DNA of 64,000 nucleotides from Ditylenchus dipsaci (GCA_004194705.1 SADC01001286.1:62001-126000), one strand, 5' to 3'. Counted from the stretch's first letter, positions 45,447 to 56,337 are shown. Numbers and translations are program-made. The notes: a model not told the origin generated them from the sequence alone.

Positions 45447-46234
45447 AATATTTTTTCTCACCGCAAATACACTGCGAATGCACCGCAAATTATTTTTTCT
45501 CACCGCAATTTGATCTTCCCGCAAAATACTTTTTCTCACCGCAATTTGCGGTCCGCAAAATACTTTTTTCTCACCGCAAAAATACTTTTTTCCCCCCGCA
45601 AACCTAATTTCTGTCCAAGACCAACCAAATTTTGCATAATTTTGCAAGAATTCAAATTTTTCAGCCTGAAAATGACTTGGATCGCTCAAAATCCCACCCC
45701 GGAATGGCCAGAAGCCCTGAAAGTTGGTTTTTGGGGGTTTACTAAAGGGGGAGGGGTAAACTTTCTGCGAAAATTCGATTGGGCGGATCAGAATTCCGGT
45801 CCGATCGGCTTAATCGCTAATCTCAGGTTTATGACGGTTTGGGTGGTTCAGGGCGGAATTCTGAGCGATTAAGCCGATCGGACCGGAATTCTGATCCGCC
45901 CAATCGAATTTTCGCAAAAAGTTTACCCCCTTTAGTAAACCCCAAAAAACCAACTTTCAGGGGCTTCTGGCCATTCCGGGTGGGATTTTGAGCAATCCAA
46001 GTCATTTTCAGGCTGAAAAATTTGAATTCTTTCAAAATTATGCAAAATTTGGTTGGTCTTGGACAGAAATTAGGTTTGCGGGGGAAAAAAGTATTTTGCG
46101 GTGAGAAAAAAGTATTTTGCGGTGAGAAAAAAGTATTTTGCGGTGAGAAAAAAGTATTTTGCGGGAAGATCAAATTGCGGTGAGAAAAAAATAATTTGCG
46201 GTGATTTTCAAGTGTTTTGCGGTGAGAAAAAAAT
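45447..46234. mobile_element. Foldback element, copy C, with GCGGTGAGAAAAAAGTATTTT arrays
   Basis: Arms are arrays of ctcaccgcaaaatacttttt and inverse. The core 45670-46010 matches copies A and B (gtttactaaagggggag, cggatcagaattccggtccg, atcggcttaatcgc). The outermost ends and target duplication are unclear. Confidence 0.8.
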
Positions 46235-47983
46235 ACCATCCAGGCCTTTATCTATTAGATTAAAAGTTTTCTGGTGCAGTTCTTTCCGTTCTTCTAAATA
46301 TTGTAAATTTTTCTACAAAGGAACCGTCAGAACAAACATAATTTTGAATACTTAAGAAAAATCAACGTTTTCAAAAAAAAAGAACAGAATTGTCTCTTTG
46401 GGCCAAAAATCTAGCATTTATCATGATAAATCCCCGCTCAATATTTAATTAGAAAGCTCGCATTCTCTTCTTTCTTTTAAGCTCTAAACGCATATCATGG
46501 TGAATAAAATTCGAGTCAATTGTTACAATAAAGGCAAATATATATTTGATAAGAGGACCTATCTTCAAGAAGTGACTGTATTGCTAGGGAAAACATTTTT
46601 TAATTTATTTTGCAGATTCGTAATCTGCATGAAATTCTGAACAAAACGCTACTCTGACTACACTTGACCCTCCGTGTGTTAAAGGATGTGAGAGAAAAAT
46701 ACTATTAGGAGGCGTGGGTGCTTTTGGCCCCTTTTTCCACTTTTGGAAATCTCGCCTTTTTCACTCTCATTATTATTTTGCACTTTAAATGGCCATTGCC
46801 GTCTACGACAACGGTTGTCCTCCGCTAATTAAAAAAATTCCTAATCATTGAATTTCTGTACGGATTTATAACTTGGTTTCTAACAAAACTATACCTAAAA
46901 TTAAATTCTGGGCTTCGTTTCGTTAGATTGAACTTCTGTAGTAGAAGAGACATAGGACAATTGGCATCGATGCCAACTGTCCACTTAGTTATGTTTTTGT
47001 GACAATAACGATTTTTAAGTAATATTTTTTGCTTCAACTCATTCCAGTAGCCAAATTTCCTAACAAATCTGAATCGCCTAACAGAATTTTCAAAAAATGC
47101 TTAGTTACTCAGACATAAGCTAAAGTTGGAAAACAGACAGTATTTATCTAATTTTAATCTATCTCGACAACTAAGTATTTTTTTTAAAATTCTGTTTAGT
47201 GATTCAGACTCCCGACGAAATTTCAGCTACAAATTTGAGCTCAGAATTTGAACAACAATACACGTGTTATCTGATAAAACGATAAAAACTGTTCAAGAAA
47301 AAGTTTTCTCTGAGTCTCTTACTCGATTTTGAATTTTACTGCAAAAATATTTTCCTCAGACAGAGATTGTCAGGGGGTCGTAAATCAATCAAATGCGTGA
47401 AATCTTAGTGGCTAACTACTGCTAGGCTATGTGGATATAAAGTTTCTGCCCCATTAAGGTGATAAAATCATCTGGTAGCTTTTTTCAGTTCCTGTTATTT
47501 GTTTGTAATTTCACGATTTTTTCTGCCTGTGAAGATTAAATCATTAATATTTGTTTGTCTACATTTCTGGCAATATGAAATTTTGTATTATTTTGCTTGC
47601 GTAGGAGGCACATTATTTTCATGTTCGAAGATTAAAACCTTAGCTGTCACCGTATAACCTCTTTTTACCCACCAGGTGGATTATTTTTCAACCCCTGTAA
47701 TTTTATGAAATTGTGAATCAAAAATGACCTTAACTTTAATTGCACAATAAAATCTTGTAATATATATTTGCATTAAATAATCCCTAACTGTACTCATCAA
47801 ATGACAATCTAGGCTATCTGATGCACCAATCAAATTAATAACTGCAACAGCAATTATTGATCTCCTTCACTATAAAAACATTTAATATATATTGAGTAAA
47901 CCAGTGTTCATAAATGGCAAAACATAGCACACTTCTTGGAAGCTATTATAAATTTTAAAATTTTTTAATGATCTGTTTTTACA
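46235..47983. other. Intergenic, no gene seen
   Basis: 46950-46985 contains ggacaattggcatcgatgcc..., a variant of the terminal palindrome of the 19302-20429 element. 47040-47250 repeats the gaatctgaatcg/gattcagactc hairpin seen at 19400 and 27310. Otherwise featureless. Confidence 0.4.
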
Positions 47984-48650
47984 CCCTTGCATTGGAGAGA
48001 TATGCCCTGAAAAAATTGTTTAAATGCCTTTAAAATTTAGAACGATTATTTTTCCGTAATTTTAATAATAATAAAAATAGACATTGAAATATTCGTTATA
48101 AGATGCAGTGCCTCCTTTACAAAGTTATGCAATATGCACCTGTGAGCGTTGATCTACAGTCAACTCGCGATAAACTGACACTTTCAGAAAACCGGCACTG
48201 TGAAAAAGCCTGAAAAAGCTTTGGCTAAGCTCTTAAGAATGAAGCAAAATAAAAACTCCGCCCAATAAACCAACCCCCTTGTCTGGTCAATAATATGATG
48301 ATTTATCGAGAGACGACTGTAATCAGAAAGCTACAAACACGCCTGCTCGTTTGCCAAAAATAAAAAGAGCGCTGGCACCGGTTTTCTAATTTGAGAGCCA
48401 CCGCCTCTAATGCCGCCGATATTTTGAAGAGCCGGCGCCCCGCCGACGGCTGGCACCGGTGAGGCTCTTCAAAAGTGTCAATTTTTCCTGGCGGACTGCC
48501 AGCGCTTCTTGTGTAAACTCTAACTCACTCAAAGTTAACCAGTCAAATATTTTGTCTGCAGCACCAATGGCTAATTTAACCAACACTTTGATGCCATTAT
48601 TACATCTTGTTCTAATCGAAATCTCAGGAGGTAGACGATTTTAATTTTTC
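47984..48650. repeat. Inverted repeat arm 1 (667 bp)
   Basis: Reverse complement of 53671-54340 with few differences. It includes a TA-flanked MITE (48157-48319, cagtcaactcgcgataaact) and, on the minus strand, an ORF with KLAIGAADKIFDWLTLSELE and EALAVRQEKLTLLKS. Confidence 0.88.
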
Positions 48651-49417
48651 CATCATGTCTTTATTAATTCTGGTAGATTAATTTTTAGCCCTCAAAATCT
48701 AGAAATATTTTTATCTTCAATGAATTTTGCATACTGGGTTTTGCACACTTTTTGCAGGGAGCAAAGGATACTTTGTTCACAGTTAACTGCAACTCAAAAT
48801 ACAATAAGAATAGACTATAGGGCATGATTTTGACTTGAAAAGGGGATTTCCCAAACCCTAGTTAATATTATTTTTAATTTTAACCACGTATTTTTTTACT
48901 CGAAAGGATGTAACGGTGAATCCACCCCACAAAAATATCAGATGACTATTTCGAAATAAAATTTTTTTCGAAAAAATTCGCCGTGGTCCAAACCAAAGAC
49001 GTCCCGGTAGTTTTCGGGTTATTTTAGAACTTAAGTTTTTATCGGTGCTGTAGTGGACATGATCATTTACAAATTTATACTTAAATTGACGCTGGAAAGC
49101 GGGACTACATTTTGCGTATAAACTTAAAATTCCATCATTTATAAAAGGTTTATAACTCATTTGAAAGAGTGTAAAAAGGGCTACAAAACCGTAAAAAAGA
49201 AATTTTGTTTTGCCATAAATTTTGTTTAAAAATATTAGGTTTAAAATCCATACCGAACTTTGGGACACCAGTTACAATAACACCTGTTCAAAACTGGAGA
49301 TTTTATTTGTCACAGATTAGGAAACCAACTTAGTTAAGCAACAGCTACTCCAACAAATAGATGGCTAGGTTATCTAACCAAAAGGTGCGATTACAATGAA
49401 CGCAGTATGTAATTCCC

Positions 49418-49423
49418 TTTATT
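49418..49423 (-). terminator. Poly(A) signal AATAAA (minus strand)
   Basis: 55 bp past the stop of the gene at 49478-50380. Confidence 0.6.
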
Positions 49424-49477
49424 TGATATTTTCCAACCTTCAATTAACACAATATAAATATGTTCTCAGCTCATAAA

Positions 49478-50380
49478 TCAATCTTCATCATCATAGGTAG
49501 AATTCTTGGTAGTGCCAGCGCAGACGGCCTCATCGATAAACCCATAGAAATCCTCAGGGATGCTGTTGAAATTTCTGAAATTTCTACATTGTTTACTATA
49601 CGCAAAAGTATTTTTCTAAAAGCATACAAAGGTTTCTTTGAGTTGGGATGTAACACACAGTCTTTTCCGTCGTGTTCAACAGACCCACAAAATTTGCAAG
49701 AATTTTCTCTAAAAACTTGTCAATCTAGAACAATATGCTTAACAATAAGCCCACTTACGAATTTCGTATGTCTTTCCTGATAAGCAATCTTCTCAGAACG
49801 AATTTGTCGAATTCAATGAAATGGCACTAAAAATATGTTTACCACAATTTTTCACAAAAAATTAGATAAAAACCCCGTTGTGCTCAGACATGCTTACGAA
49901 CAACTTCTTTCGAACCTCCTTGCCAGAAATTGTGCCGACACCAATTTTAAAAGACGCGCAATACTTCAACAGCTTTGGTAGACCCCTTTACGAATCCACT
50001 AAATTTTTGTTTAAGGCAAGAAATAACGTCTATTTCAGAAATACCTTGGTATCTTCCGCATCAAACCACTCGTCAATAAGCTTTTGCCACACAACAGGAG
50101 ATCGCATCACCAATTTCTCGTCACGGTCCCCATAGAATGAGCACAATTCAAGAAGCCCCAAGTTTTCACAAGTTGAAGACGGAAGCACTTCAATTTTTCT
50201 TCCCAAACCAGTGAAGGAAGCAGAATGACGGATGCCTTTTAGAAACAAATTCATGCGGACTAAATTAGAAAACCTTAGGATAAATTTTGAACGAAAAAGG
50301 GTTTCAAGCATACCAGATTTGCCGTCAAAGTAATTCTCAAGCGATTCTAGCACTGAGACGACTGATTCGAAAGTACTCAT
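49478..50380 (-). CDS. CCHC zinc-knuckle protein, 6 exons, family not recognised
   Basis: Exons (minus order) 50380-50314, 50259-50045, 49998-49898, 49826-49759, 49708-49628 and 49574-49478. Start MSTFESVVSVLESLENYF, directly after a pyrimidine-rich region. Segments include FLKGIRHSASFTGLGRK, SPVVWQKLIDEWFDAEDTK, KEVRKKLF and DKFVLRRLLIRKDIRNS. A zinc knuckle CKFCGSVEHDGKDC (C-x2-C-x4-H-x4-C) follows, and the protein ends in an acidic tail FIDEAVCAGTTKNSTYDDED. Phases agree at every junction. Exon 3 needs one base shift between WIRKGVYQS and LLKYCASF. A nucleic-acid-binding role is suggested only by the knuckle. Confidence 0.65.
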
Positions 50381-50489
50381 AGCTGTAAAAAAAGAAATAG
50401 AGAGCAGTAAATACATGATTTTGCTTTTATGAGGCCTGTATCGTTTTAGAAGGTATAAACAGCTTCGCAATGACCCCACAAATGTCACA

Positions 50490-50900
50490 GAGTAAAGGCA
50501 CGTTCAGAAAAAGTGTGGACGTTAGTGTGAGATTTAGCGTTCTTTAAACGCGTGGGGAACCGTACTCTTTTTTTTTTGTTGAAAAAAATTCTGTTGTTAA
50601 TATCCTATGGCTAAGATTCAGGTCTTCAGAATAAGCTAACAACAAGCTAAACCTGATTGGAAAATGTTAAATAAGCATGCTCAAGTCCGCTTTCAGGTCG
50701 ATACTCGGTCGAGGGTCGATACTCGGTCTACCCGAGTCGATGAATGCAGACCTAAGCATTTTTATACAATATTTTCAATTAAATGCAGTTTGTTAATGGG
50801 TCATTTTGAAGCCCTGAATCTTAGCTGCAAGATAGTACCTTCCCACATTAAAAACACGCCGAATCTCGCACTCAGGTTGACAATAATTTTCAACATGCTT
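50490..50900. other. Intergenic upstream of the zinc-knuckle gene
   Basis: No ORF or element. 50690-50740 has a short direct repeat of gtcgatactcggtcKa. Confidence 0.35.
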
Positions 50901-50903
50901 TAA

Positions 50904-51134
50904 AGGGCATGCCCGTGCGTTAAGGCGCGAACCAGCAATTTTTTTCGAATTTTTTCGAATCGTCCCATTTTTCACTCGTTCTGCGCAAATCTGATATAGA
51001 TGACCCTAAACTGCTTTTAAAAATTAGGCAGAAAACTTTAAAAAACTAGGCGACACCGCATGTAAAAATTTATCGAGAAAGAAAAGAACTGCTGGTTTGC
51101 GCCTTTTCTCCCCATCGGGCACGAACATACCCCT
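50904..51134. mobile_element. TTAA-flanked element, 231 bp
   Basis: AGGGCATGCCCGTGCG and the inverse cgggcacgaacatacccct are flanked by TTAA (50900-50903, 51135-51138). The ends resemble the 15861-16189 element (AGGGGCATacc). No ORF. Confidence 0.65.
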
Positions 51135-51198
51135 TTAAGAAATTTGCAACTGCCACACCAGCAACTGTAGTTGTTACTGTTTACAATACCGTAAATAC

Positions 51199-51646
51199 AG
51201 GGTGTGTCAGAATTACGCGCACATTGCTCTTTCTGTCTTAATTTTTTTATATGTTATCAATTTTAATTGGATTTATGCTGTCTGCATGGTATTTCTCTTC
51301 CTTTTCATGCTTTTCACGTTTAGATCATGGCTAATATCAAGAATCAAGAGCAAGCAAACCGACTTTGTGCGAAGCAGTTCAAACTTGGTCTAGAAGAGAT
51401 GTTCCGAATAATCGACAGTGGGCATTCCTAAAGGTTTCAATTTTTGTCTCAATTTATCCTTTTTATCTTGTTGTTTCTTATTGTTTATTATTGTACGAAT
51501 AAAGATGAATGGGAAGTCATGATTAGTAAAAGCCCCGTAATTCTGGAGATTTCCTCGGGTTAGGGTCCCGAAAACGGAAATCGACCGGGCAAGGAGCTAC
51601 CTCGCCAAATTTTTCAAAAAAGTGCGCGTAATTCTGACACACCCTG
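51199..51646. mobile_element. 448-bp TA-flanked element with CAGGGTGTGTCAGAATTACG ends
   Basis: Perfect inverted ends CAGGGTGTGTCAGAATTACG / cgtaattctgacacaccctg with TA on both sides (51197-51198, 51647-51648). The internal open frame 51202-51393 starts inside the terminal repeat and is hydrophobic. I do not regard it as transposase. Tc1/mariner-like. Confidence 0.88.
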
Positions 51647-51649
51647 TAC

Positions 51650-51800
51650 TCTAATACAGCCCCCCCCTCTCTAATAGAGACCCCCTTGTTTTTTGACTAG
51701 AACTTCATAGTTAGGGCCATTTTCGATTGACAATTTTGAGATTTTGGGGGATCCAAAAATAGAGCCCTTGGGGCTCTATTAGAGGAAATACGGTATTTGT
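51650..51800. mobile_element. Short element ending TTAGAGGAAATACGGTA
   Basis: tctaatacagccccccc and tctctaatagag on the left versus ggggctctattagagg and aaatacggta on the right. The same right end is at about 15240 and 16275. Confidence 0.45.
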
Positions 51801-52480
51801 CGCGAAACAAATTATATTTTTTGTGAAACTCGGTGTTAAATATTTTTAGTTTTATTTGCAGCTTCTATTGGTTAGTAAAATACCTTTCTATGATCTAGTT
51901 TAAGTCTGATAATGTTTGCGGTGTTTTTCAATTCTTTTGTTTCTTCTATCACCTCTATTTGGTCTAATTCATTCACATGCGGTTCAAAAAACATATATGG
52001 AAGCTAAATAGGCTGTACCGAAAAAGGTAAAAAAATATTTGGAAAACGGCACATTTGGTAAAAAAAAACTCAAACAAAAACAAAAAACAAAAAAATCGGT
52101 GTTAAAGTTTATTGTTGCGTTGTTTTTAACAAATCTTTCCTTTTTACAGTAGTTTTGGCGATAAAAGAATACCGAAATATGGGAAGGGTACATGAAAAAA
52201 TTCACCTACTTTTGACCCTCTTTATAGTCGTAGATAATATTCGAAGGCCGGTCCTAAACATCACTTTTCATAAGAAAAAATACCAGAAAAATACCGGTAT
52301 TAATCTTGGAATTTTGAAATTGGTATTTTTAGCAACCCTGTGATGAAGCTTTGGCTAGCTCGTTTTGGCAAAAAATTTAATGAGAATTTTCACCGGACTT
52401 TAGGGCCGAGCCCGGCCCGCAGCAGGTGCGGTCCGGCCCAAGCCCGCTGGGCTTGGGCCGGCCCGTGTCCATCCCTCCGA
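51800..52480. other. Intergenic; GC-rich ggcccggcccg hairpin at 52405-52475
   Basis: 52405-52475 reads agggccgagcccggcccgc ... gcttgggccggcccgtgtcc, a self-complementary block with TAGGG-like left end and CCCT right end. It looks like the TAGGG microelements, but I find no 8-bp duplication. Confidence 0.4.
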
Positions 52481-52672
52481 TTAATGTATATAATTGCAAT
52501 GTAATGAGTTAATCGACTCGCCTATTGGAAGGATGTCTGCATTCTGGTCAATTATGGCCAACAACCAAGTGTTCACAAGACGGCACATTCTTAGCTTAGC
52601 AGCACTCAGAAATTTGAGAATTTCCAGTTGAACTTCAGTAGGCGAAGTGGTGTTAGTGACATAATATGCCAT
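52481..52672 (-). CDS. F-box-like ORF (64 codons)
   Basis: MAYYVTNTTSPTEVQLEILK continues FLSAAKLRMCRLVNTWLLAI. The xPxEvxxEILxFLSaxxLxxCRxVNxxW pattern is that of an F-box, the Skp1-binding motif of SCF ubiquitin ligases. It ends with TAA at 52481-52483. No substrate-binding part is present, so it may be the first exon of a longer gene or a fragment. The frame is open 45 bp upstream of the chosen ATG. Confidence 0.55.
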   Translation of the reverse strand: MAYYVTNTTSPTEVQLEILKFLSAAKLRMCRLVNTWLLAIIDQNADILPIGESINSLHCNYIH

Positions 52673-52865
52673 GGTGAAACAATATCTTGGATCCACCTTT
52701 GACTTTCCTAAATGCACCTTGACTGTACAAAAAATATTATTTGTTTGGCTGACTCACAAAGATTAGATAAAAAATACAACTGGCAAGTGTGAAAACTCAA
52801 ATGTTTTTAAATTTGATCTCGAGCCGTTCTATCCAAATTATTCGACAATAAATAAGGACTGCAAT

Positions 52866-53418
52866 CAGGGATGTTAACTCTGTTTTTCAAAAGTAAGGCT
52901 CCAGCATTCAAAACGAAGGCTTTAACAGTCAAAAATATTGCCAAAAATAAGGCTTTTTTCAAATACTTCACAAATCAAACAAATCATTTATTGAATCCAT
53001 ATTTTTCAACACCAGAAGCTATCTTTAACAATTCCGCATCGTTCAGAAAATAATCGTACATGGCAGAACAATCTAGATCAACATCTATCAACATATAGAT
53101 CAACGACTTAAAAATATCGAAGAAGCCTGACATTGCACACCTAAATTGCAAGACATCAGGGCAATTCTTCGATAAAGATTAATGCATCGAAACGCAAAAA
53201 ACAGGCACGCAAACCAATAACGGTTGCCAAATCCTCAAAAATTGACGACACGGATGAAACGAGACTAGATTTCAATGTGAGACAAATGAGACTATGAAAA
53301 ACGGTTTCTTCACAGCCCCATTTTTGTCCCAAAAAGCCTTATTTTTTGCAATGGAAAATAAGGTCAAACCTCCAAAAATAAGGTAAAGCCTCACAAATAA
53401 GGTAAGTTAACATCCCTG
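52866..53418. mobile_element. 553-bp hAT-like element
   Basis: The ends CAGGGATGTTAACT and inverse agttaacatccctg are flanked by perfect 8-bp repeats ACTGCAAT (52858-52865, 53419-53426). Arms repeat aaataaggctttt/aagccttattttt. The internal 60-codon frame (52871-53053) is low-complexity. No transposase. Confidence 0.93.
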
Positions 53419-53670
53419 ACTGCAATGGCAGGGAGAACTTTTTCTGGCTAAGCAGAACAGCGCACCTACTAAAATCAACAAGGACACCAAGACATGTTTC
53501 TATGGAGCACCATAAATCAATTGGAATCATTCCCAGTACTTTTAACTGTCTAAAACTGAATTAATTTTGGGGTTTAATCAAACCTTTTGGTGCAGCCGAA
53601 AATATGCTTGTGGTTTATGGTTTTTTATGGTTTTTGAGACTTTTGGAATTTTTTTTCGCAAAAAACAGCA

Positions 53671-54340
53671 GGGCGAGAAATTAAAATCGTCTACCTCCTG
53701 AGATTTCGATTAGAACAAGAAGTAATAATGGCATCAAAGTGTTGGTTAAATTAGCCATTGGTGCTGCAGACAAAATATTTGACTGGTTAACTTTGAGTGA
53801 GTTAGAGTTTACACAAGAAGCGCTGGCAGTCCGCCAGGAAAAATTGACACTTTTGAAGAGCCTCACCGGTGCCAGCCGTCGGCGGGGCGCCGGCTCTTCA
53901 AAATATCGGCGGCATTGGAGGCGGTGGCTCTCAAATTAGAAAACCGGTGCCAGCGCTCTTTTTATTTTGGCAAACGAGCAGGCGTGTTTGTAGCTTTCTG
54001 ATTACAGTCGTCTCTCGATAAATCATCATATTATTGACCAGACAAGGGGGTTGGTTTATTGGGCGGAGTTTTTATTTCGCTTCATTCTTAAGAGCTTAGC
54101 CAAAACTTTTTCAGGCTTTTTCACAGTGCCGGTTTTCTGAAAGTGTCAGTTTATCGCGAGTTGACTGTAGATCAACGCTCACAGGTGCATATTACATAAC
54201 TTTGTAAAGGAGGCACTGCATCTTATAACGAATATTTCAATGTCTATTTTTATTATTATTAAAATTACGGAAAAATAATCATTCTAAATTTAAAAATCAT
54301 TTAAACAATTTTTTCAGGGCGTACCTCTCCAATGCAAGGG
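53671..54340. repeat. Inverted repeat arm 2, with ORF on the plus strand
   Basis: Inverse of 47984-48650. Plus-strand frame 53688-53939: NRLPPEISIRTRSNNG, KVLVKLAIGAADKIFDWL, EALAVRQEKLTLLKSLTG. The Glu/Arg/Leu helix near the end resembles C-termini of Myb/MADF-type transposon proteins, but I cannot assign it. A MITE (inverse of 48157-48319) is included. Confidence 0.8.
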
Positions 54341-54877
54341 AAAAATAAATATACTTTTCACAGGGTCTCCAGGTAACTAAGAAAATGCACAAAACAGATT
54401 TGCAGAATATTGATTCTGGGCTGAGATATAAGTCCCTGGGGGTGGCCGTTTATTAGAGAGTGGCTAAGGCTTAGCCCTTAGGCTCGGGAGTAGGCCAGCG
54501 CACATTAGGAAGTACTTAAACGTGTGTCCCCTACTGCAAAAAACGGCGTTACTCACCTGCCGGCTAACCTAGTTTTTAGCCAAAATTTGCAAAACTGACC
54601 AAAATTTTGATAACCTGAAATGTGACCTTGGTTCCCCAAAGAAAATTTTCGGCAAAGATGCTCGAAAGTGGTAAAACTAAGTAGAAGGCCAATTATTCAA
54701 GGCCTATTTTGTGGATCTGGTAAAATTCAGTCCAAAAAGATGTAAATCAGCTAGAAAAAATGTTTGCTCGAAAATATACTCACCCACTGTGTTGCACAAA
54801 AAGTTGAAGGTCGTGTTAAGTGCGTGTTGATTCAACAGTAAAATGGCTGGAGGTTTGCTACTAAACTGACTGTCCAA
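54341..54877. other. Intergenic, no feature
   Basis: No ORF, repeat or RNA that I can support, apart from a short ggcttagcccttaggctcgg phrase shared with other spots. Confidence 0.35.
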
Positions 54878-55267
54878 TTAATCCACTAGTTGGGCAAATT
54901 CCATGGATTTTTCTATGCTTTCTAAAGATACAGTGTGACCATAGGTTTTGATGTAGCGCACGGCTCTGGTAGCATTCTGCGTTTTTCTCAACACCAACCA
55001 CCCAATGGTGAACCAGAAGAGGTAGGAACCGTAGCAGGCCAGTCTGTAGACCATAGGTGGCAGCAGCCATTTGATGTAGTTGGAGGGCAGGAAAGGCCTG
55101 ATTGCTTGTCTGCAGGATTTGCTAAAACCTGGTCTGGCGCTGGATTTGTGCAGGTGACCATTGGAATTGCCACTTGCATTAGATTTTCCATTTGAGAAAA
55201 TAGGTTCATCATCTTTTTGTTGATCTTCTTTGACCAGCGCTCCTGCAACACCTATCCTCCGGATCAT
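54878..55267 (-). CDS. Small membrane protein, 129 aa, single exon, unrecognised
   Basis: Starts MIRRIGVAGALVKEDQQK. A polar Ser/Asn-rich first third (FSNGKSNASGNSNGHLHKSS) is followed by PFLPSNYIKWLLPPMVYR and a hydrophobic stretch around CYGSYLFWFTIGWLVL that should span a membrane. It ends in a charged tail RYIKTYGHTVSLESIEKSM...LVD. Clean codon usage and no internal break. I do not recognise the family. Confidence 0.6.
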   Translation of the reverse strand: MIRRIGVAGALVKEDQQKDDEPIFSNGKSNASGNSNGHLHKSSARPGFSKSCRQAIRPFLPSNYIKWLLPPMVYRLACYGSYLFWFTIGWLVLRKTQNATRAVRYIKTYGHTVSLESIEKSMEFAQLVD

Positions 55268-55587
55268 TTTTTTAAGTTGGAATGTAAGAACTCGTTGTGG
55301 TAGTATTTCAAATTTTTTAATTCATGGGTTAGTGGTCTGAAATTACTGTGAATTAAATCCAATTATTAATTTAATATTTTCAGATACAAGGGAATGTAAT
55401 CAGCTGGAATATAGAGCAGAATCTTTATGCCAGAGAAACAGTTTTCGGCTTGACTAAAGAATCATCACACACCACCCGCCGCCGTCTCTTTTGCCACGGC
55501 CCATGTTGAAAAACATGGTAAGACAGCCAAAAAATACAATTATTTTTTTATCGTTTTGCCATGAAAGTGCCCCCTCTTATTCCCTTC
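55268..55587. other. Intergenic, no feature
   Basis: AT-rich with no repeat end visible before the element at 55588. Confidence 0.35.
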
Positions 55588-56327
55588 GGTACGTGACATA
55601 ATTTCGCCGGACCGAAATTTCGCCGGGCCAAAATTTCGGTAAAAGGACGTTTCGTCATATTTTTTCATTTGAAAAAATATGACGAAAGGCACGAAGTGAC
55701 TTTTTTGAAAAGAATTGCCTTGGTCCCCCTGTTGTTTTGAAGCGCTGCTTATTGGCGTTTTTAAAACAACAGGGGGACCAAGGCAATTTTTTTCAAAAAA
55801 GTCACTTGTGCCTTTCGTCATATTTTTTCAAATGAAAAAGTATGACGAAACGTTAACGCACCAAAATTTCGCCGTGGACAAAAATTTCGCCGCATACTTT
55901 TCACCATGTTATGGTCACTGGAGCTGGGCAAAAAAAGCCTTATATGCATTTATGATCAATAGTCTTGCTCGGAATTATGTCTAAGGTAAGTGAGTACGCG
56001 CATCTCTAACTCTCAAGCCGCCTGCGACCCCTTCGGGAACTTGGGGGCTTGGAGTTGAGATGCGCACACCCCCATACCTTAGACACAAATCACTCGAAAG
56101 GGACTCTGGATGCATGAAAAAGCATGCATACCAGAGTTTATTTATGCGGTAGGCCCCAGTTAACAAAACTAAGTCAAAATTACATCTTTTGGGGTCGCCA
56201 GGTACCCAAAACAGGTGATATACCGAGGAAAAATATGTGGCGAAATTTTGGGCGCGGCGAAATTTTGTCCACGGCGAAATTATGTCCGCGGCGAAATTTC
56301 GGTCCGGCGAAATTATGTCCGTGTCCG
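55588..56327. mobile_element. 740-bp element with GACATAATTTCGCCGGACC ends
   Basis: Inverted ends ...gacataatttcgccggacc are flanked by TATTCCCTTC (55578-55587, 56328-56337), a 9-10-bp duplication as in Mutator-like elements. Inside are arrays of ggcgaaatt, a nested hairpin 55634-55853 (ggacgtttcgtcatattttt) containing the cagggggaccaaggca word twice, and the 0.26-kb module 55910-56170 shared with 19850-20150. Confidence 0.75.
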
Positions 56328-56337
56328 TATTCCCTTC

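Noticed and set aside
45829..46239. 136-codon minus-strand ORF with repeated FFSPQNT-like units
   Set aside because: Translation of the gcggtgagaaaaaagt array in foldback copy C, with no independent coding evidence.
48858..49268. 136-codon minus-strand ORF
   Set aside because: Its sequence overlaps phrases (cgggactacattttgcg, tttatactYaaa) also found in the intronic transposon at 59950-60020, and its composition is low-complexity. Probably a chance frame in repeat DNA.
51202..51393. ORF inside the CAGGGTGTGTCAG element as a transposase
   Set aside because: 63 hydrophobic residues with no DDE/D motif, and the frame starts inside the terminal repeat.
52405..52475. Possible fifth TAGGG microelement with ggcccggcccg body
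   Set aside because: The ends look right but the flanking 8-mers (CCGGACTT and CCGATTAA) do not match, so the insertion cannot be shown.
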